DNA of 64,000 bases from Flintibacter sp. KGMB00164 (GTDB lineage Bacteria; Bacillota; Clostridia; Oscillospirales; Oscillospiraceae): positions 620,001 through 684,000 of the forward strand of contig NZ_CP044227.1 of NCBI RefSeq assembly GCF_008727735.1, written 5' to 3'. The notes below the pieces were generated by a model. That model had not been told where the DNA came from. It saw only the letters and a program-made list of their open reading frames with translations, and searched no databases. A program made the translations under genes and the position numbers. Shown here in pieces: positions 17,266-24,434 of the stretch (its first letter is position 1; each line of letters opens with the position of its first letter).

Positions 17266-18299
17266 CCACGCTTGCCAACCGGAAACAGACCTTGCTGGAT
17301 GTGCTGACCATCTTCCTGCTTACCTTGGTGATTAGTGCCCTGCTGATTCTGGCCTGCGGAGCCAGCCCGGTGGAGGCAGCTGGTCTCTTTGTCAAGGGAA
17401 TTTTCGGCACCAAGTCCAGCTTTGCTGAAATCTTTGTAAAAGCCTGTCCCCTGATCCTCACCGGCCTTGGCTGCGCGGTGGCCTTCCGCACCGGATTTTT
17501 TAATATCGGTGCAGAGGGACAGTTCTATGTAGGAGCTCTTGCAGCCACCATGGTGGCCCTGGGCTTGCCTCAGGTGCCTGGCGTGGTGCGCATCGTACTG
17601 TGCTTTGTGGCCGCCTTTGTGTGCGGCGGCCTCTGGGCGCTGATTGCGGCGGTGTTCAAGACCCGCTTCAACATCTCCGAGATCATCGTCACCATCATGC
17701 TCAACTACATCGTCATCAACTTCCTGGGCTATGCGGTGCGCTCCTTCCTGATGGATCCCGCCGGCAATGTGCCTCAGTCGGCCAAGATCGACCAGGCGGC
17801 CCAGCTTCCCAACCTGATCACCTCCACCCGCTTCCATGCCGGCATTGTGCTGGCCTTTGTGCTGGCGGCTGTGGTTTGGTTTTTGATGGAAAAGACCACC
17901 GTGGGCTATGAACTCAAGGCGGTGGGGCTCAACCAGCGTGCCGCCGCCTGCAACGGTGTGCCGGTGGTGCGCAGCATCATCTTCTCCGCCTTCCTCAGCG
18001 GCGGCCTGGCCGCCATTGCGGGAAGCATCGAGGTGCTGGCCATCCAGAAGAAGCTGATGGAGGGCATCTCCGGCGACTGCGGCTATACCGCCGTACTGAT
18101 TGCCCTGGTGGCCTTCAACCGTCCTCTTGGCGTGGTGGCAGTGGCCATTCTCTACGCCGCCATGGAGGTGGGCGCCAGTTCCATGCAGCGGCAGCTGGGT
18201 GTTCCCTCCGCCATTGTCAGTATCATCATCGGCGTGGTGGTCGTTCTGATTCTGGCCAAAGAGCTGCTGCGCTGGTATAACCTGAGAAAGAAAGGGTAA
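17262..18299 (+). CDS. ABC transporter permease, nucleoside type, subunit 1
   Basis: A 345-residue integral membrane protein of the BPD_transp_2 (branched-chain/nucleoside) family with about nine hydrophobic helices; the conserved GLGCAVAFRTGFFNIGAEGQFYVG stretch at about residues 67-90 is characteristic of NupP-like subunits. Translationally coupled to the ATPase (ATGA) and followed 12 bases later by the second permease. Together they would import nucleosides or purines delivered by the BMP lipoprotein. Confidence 0.92.
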   Translation: MTTLANRKQTLLDVLTIFLLTLVISALLILACGASPVEAAGLFVKGIFGTKSSFAEIFVKACPLILTGLGCAVAFRTGFFNIGAEGQFYVGALAATMVALGLPQVPGVVRIVLCFVAAFVCGGLWALIAAVFKTRFNISEIIVTIMLNYIVINFLGYAVRSFLMDPAGNVPQSAKIDQAAQLPNLITSTRFHAGIVLAFVLAAVVWFLMEKTTVGYELKAVGLNQRAAACNGVPVVRSIIFSAFLSGGLAAIAGSIEVLAIQKKLMEGISGDCGYTAVLIALVAFNRPLGVVAVAILYAAMEVGASSMQRQLGVPSAIVSIIIGVVVVLILAKELLRWYNLRKKG

Positions 18300-18311
18300 G
18301 GGGGGAGCACG

Positions 18312-19253
18312 ATGCTGCAAGAGATTTTAACTGTTGGTTTCTTCACTGCGTTTTTGTCCGCAGCAGTGCGCCTGGCCATGCCCTTGATGTATGGCGGCCT
18401 GGGCGAAATGATCGCAGAGCGGGCCGGCATCCTGAATATCGGCATGGAGGGCGTGATGCTCTCCGGCGCGTTCTTCTCCTTTGCCGGCGCGTGGTATTTT
18501 CACAGCATCCCTGTGGGACTGCTGTGCGGTATGTTAGGCGGTATGGCAGTGAGCCTGCTGCACGGCCTGCTTACCATCCGTCTGGCCAAGGACCAGTCGG
18601 TGAGCGGCCTGGCGCTGAATATGCTGATGCTGGGTGTGACCAGCTTCCTGTATAAGCTGGTATCCAGCGGGCAGAGCTATCAGCAGGTGGAGACCCTGCC
18701 CTCCCTGCCCATTCCCGGACTGTCCGCCATCCCCGTGATCGGAGAGGCCTTCTTTAACCGGGACATCCTCACGTATCTTCTCTATGTGCTGATTGTGGTT
18801 GCCTTTTTCTTCTACCGCAATACCAACTGGGGCCTCAATTTCATTGCCGTGGGTGAGCATCCCAGGGCGGCGGAGTCGGCGGGTATCCCGGTCAACCGCT
18901 ACCGCTGGATCGCCATGGTGCTCAACGGCGTGCTGGGCGGAATCGGCGGAGCTTATCTGGTGCTGGTGCAGCTGGGTGTGTTCACCGAGAACATGCTTTC
19001 GGGACGCGGTTACATCGCCCTGGCTACGGTCATTCTGGGCCGGTACACCTCTTTTGGTGTGTTTGGCGCGGCGCTGCTGTTCGGCGCGGCCAACGCCCTG
19101 CAGATTCGCCTGCAGACCATCGGGGTGGAGATCTCCCCCTATCTGCTGGCCATGCTGCCCTATGTGATTACCTTGGCGGCAATGCTGGGTGCCATCGGCA
19201 AGAACAGTCAGCCCGAGGGACTGAGCAAGCCCTATGTGAAGGGCATGCGCTGA
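18312..19253 (+). CDS. ABC transporter permease, nucleoside type, subunit 2
   Basis: A 313-residue BPD_transp_2 permease (NupQ-like) with about eight hydrophobic helices and the family segment GLGEMIAERAGILNIGMEGVMLSGAF at about residues 30-55. It forms a heterodimeric channel with subunit 1. The AGGGGGGAG site lies 6 bases upstream. Last gene of the operon, followed by a large palindromic hairpin. Confidence 0.92.
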   Translation: MLQEILTVGFFTAFLSAAVRLAMPLMYGGLGEMIAERAGILNIGMEGVMLSGAFFSFAGAWYFHSIPVGLLCGMLGGMAVSLLHGLLTIRLAKDQSVSGLALNMLMLGVTSFLYKLVSSGQSYQQVETLPSLPIPGLSAIPVIGEAFFNRDILTYLLYVLIVVAFFFYRNTNWGLNFIAVGEHPRAAESAGIPVNRYRWIAMVLNGVLGGIGGAYLVLVQLGVFTENMLSGRGYIALATVILGRYTSFGVFGAALLFGAANALQIRLQTIGVEISPYLLAMLPYVITLAAMLGAIGKNSQPEGLSKPYVKGMR

Positions 19254-19263
19254 TGAAAACGAA

Positions 19264-19293
19264 ATCCCCGCACAGAATATTCTGTGCGGGGAT
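19264..19293 (+). terminator. Palindromic hairpin after the transporter operon
   Basis: A 30-base perfect palindrome built from ATCCCCGCACAGAAT and its complement, followed by CTTTGCGTTTT. The T-tract is interrupted, so termination may be partial. Confidence 0.65.
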
Positions 19294-19314
19294 CTTTGCG
19301 TTTTGGGGCCGCAC

Positions 19315-19344
19315 TTTACGCGGGAGGAAAAAGTATGTTATGAT
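19315..19344 (+). promoter_or_regulatory. Promoter of the MerR-family gene
   Basis: TTTACG, 18-base spacer, TATGAT (19339-19344). It lies directly before the ribosome site AGGAGGG. Confidence 0.45.
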
Positions 19345-19367
19345 GGGGCACGACAGGAGGGAGCAAA

Positions 19368-20138
19368 ATGAAAGCATATCTCACCGTGGGCGAGATGGGC
19401 CGGATGTTTGGCCTGAACGTGCAGACGCTGCACTACTATGATAAGATAGGCCTGTTCTGCCCCCAGCTTCGAAATCCAGAGACCGGGCGGCGCAGGTATA
19501 AGTTTGACCAGGTCTATCAGCTGGCCACCATCCGCTACCTGCGCAAACTGGGCTACCCGCTGGAGGATGTCCGGGTCTACCTCAATTCCCGCTCCCCCGT
19601 GCATACCATGGATCTGCTGCGGGAGCGCTCGGCAGCGCTGCGTGCCCAGTGGCAGGAACTGATGCGCATTGACGAGGCCATTCTGCGAAAACTCCAGTTT
19701 ATGGAGGAAAAGCAGGAGCATATCTTCTGGGACGGAGTACGTCGGGTACCCTTCCCTGAGCGGCGGTACATCCCCATTGGCAGCGAGGAGATCCTGTATA
19801 TGAAGGACTCCTTCTATTTCTATCCTACCATCGCGTTCTACGAGGAAAATCTGAAATATTTTGGTGCGTATGTGGTAGGGCCGGATATGGGCGGGGAGGA
19901 GGAAGAACTGCCCGAGGAGTCGCAGGCTACCCTCCCTATTCCAAAGGGAGACTATCTGGTGGCATTTCATAAGGGCAGCTACGATGAGATCCCCCAGCAT
20001 ATTGCCCAGATGCGCCGGGAGAATGCCGATCTGAACCTCAGTCCCCTGACTGTTACCTTTAATATCATTGACCAATTCGTGGAAAATAAGGTAGACAACT
20101 ATATCACTGAGCTTCAGATCCAAATTTTAGAGCCCTGA
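19368..20138 (+). CDS. MerR-family transcriptional regulator with GyrI-like domain
   Basis: A 256-residue regulator. N-terminal MerR winged helix (about residues 3-72: LTVGEMGRMFGLNVQTLHYYDKIGLFCP), a coiled-coil dimerisation helix (about 75-118) and a C-terminal GyrI/effector-binding-like domain (about 125-255). This is the BmrR/TipA-type layout that senses amphipathic ligands or drugs. No efflux pump lies next to it; the neighbours are the nucleoside transporter and a convergent LysR gene, so the target is unknown and may be its own promoter. Confidence 0.88.
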   Translation: MKAYLTVGEMGRMFGLNVQTLHYYDKIGLFCPQLRNPETGRRRYKFDQVYQLATIRYLRKLGYPLEDVRVYLNSRSPVHTMDLLRERSAALRAQWQELMRIDEAILRKLQFMEEKQEHIFWDGVRRVPFPERRYIPIGSEEILYMKDSFYFYPTIAFYEENLKYFGAYVVGPDMGGEEEELPEESQATLPIPKGDYLVAFHKGSYDEIPQHIAQMRRENADLNLSPLTVTFNIIDQFVENKVDNYITELQIQILEP

Positions 20139-20144
20139 TGAGAC

Positions 20145-20172
20145 CACCCCGCCTATGCGGGGTGTCTTTCTT
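20145..20172 (+). terminator. Terminator after the MerR gene
   Basis: CACCCCGC/GCGGGGTG stem with a CTAT loop, then TCTTTCTT. It may also serve the convergent LysR gene. Confidence 0.7.
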
Positions 20173-20189
20173 GTCTAAGGACTATCGGA

Positions 20190-21098
20190 TCAGGCAAACT
20201 GTTTGAGCAGATGGATAAAGTCCTCCATGTAGGTGGAGCGGAAGGCCTCCTCACGCCAAATCAGATTCCAGGTGAGATAGTAGTTGGGATCGCCCACCCG
20301 GAAATAGCTCACCGGATGGGGATAGTTGTGTTCCCGGCGGTAGCTCTCCATGGTGAAGGCCACGCCTAACCCCTCTGCTGCCATCTGGCACCCCAGCTCA
20401 ATATTGCTGACCAGATAGATTTTGCGCGGCTCCACTCCGGCGTAGCGCAGAGCGGCATCTGCTACCACGCGCACGCTGCGGCCCTCTTCCAGCATGTAGA
20501 AGGCTTCCTGTTCCACATGGTGCAGATCCAAGTAGGGGTAGTGACAGCCCTCCAGCCAGCGGCCGCGCCGGACAGCGGGATGATCGGCAGGCAGTACCAT
20601 CAGCATGTGGTCCTGGCGTACGTGTTCTACGTGCAGGCCGCTGTGGGTAGGGGGCTGATTGATGTAGATAAGATCCAATTCACCAGCACACAGCGCATGT
20701 TCTAAATTTTCGGCAGTGTCTTCGTGCAAAATTACATCCACTCCCGGATAGTCCATACGAAAGCGGCGTATGAGCCGGGGCATTAGAAACAGATTTCCTT
20801 TTCGCAGTCCGCCCACATGGAGTGTACCCTGCCGCCCGCTGGTCAGGTCGCTCATTTCCATCTCAAAGTCATACTTCAGCGCCACAATCTGCTGTGCCCG
20901 GCGCAGGTAGGCCTCTCCCACCTGAGTGGGCACTAATTTCTTGCCCAGACGATGGAAGAGAGGGGTTCCCAGCCGCTTTTCCAGGTTGGTCAGAAACAGG
21001 CTCAGCGTGGGTTGGGTAACATGGAGCTGCTCTGCGGCACGAGTGATGCTGCGGGTCTTGTCCAGAGCCAGCATATATTCCTGCTCTCGGGTATTCAT
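20190..21098 (-). CDS. LysR-family transcriptional regulator
   Basis: A 302-residue LysR protein: N-terminal winged helix (about residues 1-60: KTRSITRAAEQLHVTQPTLSLFLTNLEKRLG) and a type-2 periplasmic-binding-like effector domain (about 90-295). GGAGGTG precedes the start by 6 bases. It is divergent from the YfcC-family transporter and M20 hydrolase, the usual arrangement for a LysR activator of the neighbouring operon. An ATTG-N7-CAAT dyad lies in the shared region. Confidence 0.93.
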   Translation of the reverse strand: MNTREQEYMLALDKTRSITRAAEQLHVTQPTLSLFLTNLEKRLGTPLFHRLGKKLVPTQVGEAYLRRAQQIVALKYDFEMEMSDLTSGRQGTLHVGGLRKGNLFLMPRLIRRFRMDYPGVDVILHEDTAENLEHALCAGELDLIYINQPPTHSGLHVEHVRQDHMLMVLPADHPAVRRGRWLEGCHYPYLDLHHVEQEAFYMLEEGRSVRVVADAALRYAGVEPRKIYLVSNIELGCQMAAEGLGVAFTMESYRREHNYPHPVSYFRVGDPNYYLTWNLIWREEAFRSTYMEDFIHLLKQFA

Positions 21099-21115
21099 AG
21101 TGGCACCTCCACAAC

Positions 21116-21130
21116 ATTGAAAAAACCAAT
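21116..21130. promoter_or_regulatory. LysR-type binding site candidate
   Basis: ATTGAAAAAACCAAT contains the T-N11-A core within a palindrome (ATTG-N7-CAAT). It lies 18 bases before the LysR start and upstream of the transporter promoter. Confidence 0.45.
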
Positions 21131-21152
21131 GATTAGAATAAAAATAATAAAT

Positions 21153-21181
21153 TTGTTTTTTGAATGTTACTTTATTATACT
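21153..21181 (+). promoter_or_regulatory. Promoter of the YfcC-family transporter gene
   Basis: TTGTTT (21153-21158), 17-base spacer, TATACT (21176-21181), in an AT-rich divergent region. Confidence 0.6.
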
Positions 21182-21247
21182 AAATACAACAGGAAGAGGT
21201 CAACACCCCATGACGTCTTCCAAGTCAAGAATGAGGAGAGGAAAACT

Positions 21248-22663
21248 ATGCCAGAGAAAGCGATCTCCGCAAAGAAAAAGGGCTTTACCATGCCCCACAC
21301 CTTTGTGATCCTGTTTGTCATCATTGCCATTGCCGTGGCTCTGACCTGGATCATCCCCAGCGGTGAGTATGCCCGTATTGAGGACCCTGTGTCGGGCAGC
21401 ACCGTGGTAGACGCCACCTCCTTCCAGTATGTAGAGGATGTCAGCGTCAATCCCCTCAGTGTCCCCATGATGATTGTGGAAGCGTTTGTGGATAACGCGG
21501 ACCTGATCACTCTGATCCTGCTCAGCGGCGGCGCCATCTATATGCTCACTGCCGCGGGAGCGCTCCAGGCTCTGGTGGCGCTGATCGTGCGCCGCTTCAG
21601 TAACCGGGTGGAGGTCTTTATCCCCCTGCTGATGCTGGTGTTTGCTCTGATCTGTACCACGCAGGGCGTGAACACCTTTATCGGATTTGCACCCATTACA
21701 GTTATGTTGGCCCTAAGCTTAGGACTGGACTCCATCGTAGGCGTGGGCATCATCCTGCTGGGCGGCGCCGTGGGCTTCTCCACCGGCACCCTGAACGTGA
21801 GCACCACCCTGGTGGCCCAGAAGATCGCGGAGCTGCCCAACTACTCCGGCATCGGTTACCGCTGGGTGTGCTTTGCGGTGTTTTATGTGGTAACCTGCTT
21901 CTGGCTGGTGCGCTACGCCAAGAAGATCCAGAAGAATCCTCAGCTGAGCCCCATGTATGATCTGGATCAGAACAGCGAGTTCAAGAGCGGCTCTCTGGAT
22001 GACTTTGGCCACCTGGATACCCGCAAGACCCTGTGTATCGTTGCCCTGGTCGTTGCCCTGGTGGTCATCGTCTATGGCTGCATTGAGAAGGGATGGGACT
22101 TTGCCGAGCAGAGCGCCGTGTTCCTGGTGCTCTCCATCGTGGTCGGCCTCATCGCTGGATTTGACCTCAACAAGATCTGTGCTGAATTCCTGAAGGGTAC
22201 CAAGAAGATGCTGGGCGCTGCCTTCATCATCATGTTTGCCCGTGCCATCGGCAGCGTGCTCAGCGCCGGTATGATTACCGACACCATCGTGCACGCCATG
22301 GCCGAGGTTCTGACCGGTCTGCCCGCCGCTCTGCTGGGCGTGGGTATGCTGGCCGCCAACACCCTCATCAACGTGGTGCTCACCTCCGGTTCCGGCCAGG
22401 CTGCTGCTGTTATGCCCATTATGATCCCCCTGAGCGATCTGCTGGGTGTGACCCGTCAGACCTGTATCCTCAGCTTCAACTTCGGCGACGGTTTCTGTAA
22501 CTACATCCTGCCCACCTCTACCGCCCTCATGGGCATCCTCAGCGCCGGCAACGTGCCCTATGACCGCTGGATGCGCTTTATGTGGAAGCTGTTCCTGGTG
22601 TGGTTTGTGGTAGGCGCTGTGCTGGTAGTTATCGCCCAGCTGATGAACTACGGTCCTATGTAA
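21248..22663 (+). CDS. YfcC-family (C4-dicarboxylate/arginine-type) membrane transporter
   Basis: A 471-residue integral membrane protein with about twelve helices and family stretches MPHTFVILFVIIAIAVALTWIIPSGEY near the N-terminus and TSGSGQAAAVMPIMIPLSDLLG near the C-terminus. YfcC/DcuC-like carriers move carboxylates, amino acids or small peptides. The start at 21248 follows GAGGAGAGG; earlier in-frame codons overlap the promoter. The M20 hydrolase starts 43 bases downstream, so the imported solute is probably an N-acyl or peptide-like conjugate split by that enzyme. Confidence 0.87.
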   Translation: MPEKAISAKKKGFTMPHTFVILFVIIAIAVALTWIIPSGEYARIEDPVSGSTVVDATSFQYVEDVSVNPLSVPMMIVEAFVDNADLITLILLSGGAIYMLTAAGALQALVALIVRRFSNRVEVFIPLLMLVFALICTTQGVNTFIGFAPITVMLALSLGLDSIVGVGIILLGGAVGFSTGTLNVSTTLVAQKIAELPNYSGIGYRWVCFAVFYVVTCFWLVRYAKKIQKNPQLSPMYDLDQNSEFKSGSLDDFGHLDTRKTLCIVALVVALVVIVYGCIEKGWDFAEQSAVFLVLSIVVGLIAGFDLNKICAEFLKGTKKMLGAAFIIMFARAIGSVLSAGMITDTIVHAMAEVLTGLPAALLGVGMLAANTLINVVLTSGSGQAAAVMPIMIPLSDLLGVTRQTCILSFNFGDGFCNYILPTSTALMGILSAGNVPYDRWMRFMWKLFLVWFVVGAVLVVIAQLMNYGPM

Positions 22664-22706
22664 CAACAAACTCCCGCTGCGGAAGGAATATGTGAGGTAG
22701 ACGAAG

Positions 22707-23873
22707 ATGAAAGAGAAGCTGTATGAATTGATCCAGAAGCAGCAGGAGACCCTGTTTGCCATGGCCGACCAGATCCACGACGACCCGGAGTATGACGGGG
22801 AGGAGTATCACGCCTCTGCGATGCTGGAGGACTATCTGGAGCAGCACGGATTTCAGGTAGAGCGGGGCCTGGAGAACTGGCCCACTGCCTTCCGGGCCAC
22901 CTGGGGCCAGGGGGATGGCGGTCCCCGCATTGGCCTTCTGTGCGAATACGATGCCCTGCGGGGCCTGGGCCACGGCTGCGGCCATCACATGCAGGGCCCC
23001 TGCATCTGCGCCACAGCTATTGCGCTGAAAGAGGCGGGCTTTGAGAATCCCTTCCAGCTGGTGGTGTACGGCACTCCGGCGGAGGAGACCCGCAGCGCCA
23101 AAGTTTCCATGTGGGAGTCGGGGTACTTCCGGGACATGGATGTGGCTCTGATGATGCACGGCGGACCGGATACCTGCGTGGATGAGAAGAGCCTGGCTCT
23201 GACCAACTACCTGGTTGTCTTTAAAGGCCAGGGCGCTCACGCCGCTCTGGCTCCCGAGAAGGGGCGCAGCGCTCTGGATGCTCTGCTGCTGGCCTTCAAC
23301 GGAATGGAATTTTTGCGGGAGCATGTGCGGGAGGATACCCGGATGCACTACACCATTAAGGAGACTCCCGGCCCCACCAATGTAGTCCCTGCCCGGGCGG
23401 TGGGTGAGTTCTCCCTGCGCAGCTATTCCCGGGAAGTGCTCAATGACGTGTGCCGTCGGTTTGAGCAGATCATCCAGGGAGCGGCTCTGATGGCTGATGT
23501 GGAGTATGAGATCACCAAGGAGAAGAGCCTGGACAATAAGGTGCCCTGCTATCCTCTCAATGAGATCATCATGGACAATGCCGCCGCCTGCGGCGCGCCC
23601 GGTCTGGCTCCGGTCCGGAAGAAGACGGGCAGCACAGACTTCGGCAACGTGACCAACCACATGCCCGGCTGCTGTATCCGGGTGAAGTTTGTGCCCACCG
23701 GTACCTCCAGCCATACCCAGGCATTTGTGGATGCAGGCAAGAGCCAGGAGGCTCACGACGCCATCCTGTACGGTGCCAAGACTCTAGCCGGAACGGCCTG
23801 CGACCTGATCTGCCAGCCGGAACGGGTCAAGGAGCTTTGGGATGCGTTTGAGCAGGCCAAGGCCAACGCGTAA
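22707..23873 (+). CDS. M20-family metallohydrolase (AbgB / amidohydrolase type)
   Basis: A 388-residue M20 peptidase-family enzyme of the ACY1L2/AbgB group. The di-metal site is seen in EYDALRGLGHGCGHHMQG (about residues 81-98), the catalytic and ligand Glu in TPAEETRSAKVSM, the lid-domain His in GQGAHAALAPEKGRSALDAL and the C-terminal ligand in SSHTQAF. Known members cleave p-aminobenzoyl-glutamate or N-acyl amino acids. Cytoplasmic. It forms an operon with the YfcC transporter and is probably controlled by the divergent LysR protein. Confidence 0.87.
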   Translation: MKEKLYELIQKQQETLFAMADQIHDDPEYDGEEYHASAMLEDYLEQHGFQVERGLENWPTAFRATWGQGDGGPRIGLLCEYDALRGLGHGCGHHMQGPCICATAIALKEAGFENPFQLVVYGTPAEETRSAKVSMWESGYFRDMDVALMMHGGPDTCVDEKSLALTNYLVVFKGQGAHAALAPEKGRSALDALLLAFNGMEFLREHVREDTRMHYTIKETPGPTNVVPARAVGEFSLRSYSREVLNDVCRRFEQIIQGAALMADVEYEITKEKSLDNKVPCYPLNEIIMDNAAACGAPGLAPVRKKTGSTDFGNVTNHMPGCCIRVKFVPTGTSSHTQAFVDAGKSQEAHDAILYGAKTLAGTACDLICQPERVKELWDAFEQAKANA

Positions 23874-23895
23874 ACGAATCGAGAAACAAAATGAC

Positions 23896-23934
23896 CAGCC
23901 CCAGCGGAAATTCTTCCGCCGGGGCTGATTTTTT
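23896..23934 (+). terminator. Terminator after the M20 gene
   Basis: CAGCCCC and GCGGAA pair with TTCCGC and GGGGCTG (one bulge), followed by six T. Confidence 0.88.
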
Positions 23935-23935
23935 A

Positions 23936-24434
23936 TGCGTGAGAAAGGGGGGAGGGGGCAGTCTCAGCGCGATGCAGAAAGATGTTGGATGCGCGCATTC
24001 AGACAAGTCAATGTCCTACGGTATCTCAGCTGCACCGGCCTGGAACAGTAAAGACAGGCAGGGAGGTTCCTCCATGGGGAATAACGAGGTGTTTTCTGAC
24101 ATTTTTCACTAATTTAATGGAAAAATTCGGACAGGAAAAATATTTCAGATTTCTTTCAGAAATGTTTTTTTAACAATCCACCAATAAACACCCCAGATTT
24201 CCTTAAAATAAGCTGAAAAGGTTAATATTTATAAAAACTGTTAAAAATAACGTTGACTTTTGGTTGATATATACAAAAAGATTGACGTTAGAAGAAAAAT
24301 GAAGATATAATAAACGTACCGATCCAGAGGAAATTTGTTGTGCACAGAAGTTTGCTTCACAGGGGATGACCCAGATCACAAGGCACAAAATTTCTCCTGG
24401 AATGCTTCGGAGGGAAAGAAAAGGAGGTCTCAAC
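23936..24434. other. Non-coding stretch upstream of the M14 gene
   Basis: About 500 bases with only short unconvincing frames. The first ~150 bases are G-rich; the rest is very AT-rich and holds the promoter and a ~120-base leader of the downstream gene. I recognise no riboswitch class here. Confidence 0.5.
24282..24311 (+). promoter_or_regulatory. Sigma-A promoter of the M14-SLH gene
   Basis: TTGACG (24282-24287), 18-base spacer, TATAAT (24306-24311). A second TTGACT at 24253 lies upstream. Confidence 0.7.

Noticed and set aside
23891..24173. Two small frames after the M20 gene
   Set aside because: They begin in the terminator or G-rich DNA and lack ribosome sites and family similarity.
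23936..24434. Riboswitch upstream of the M14 gene
   Set aside because: I compared it with purine, c-di-GMP, glycine and lysine riboswitch consensus features from memory and found no match.
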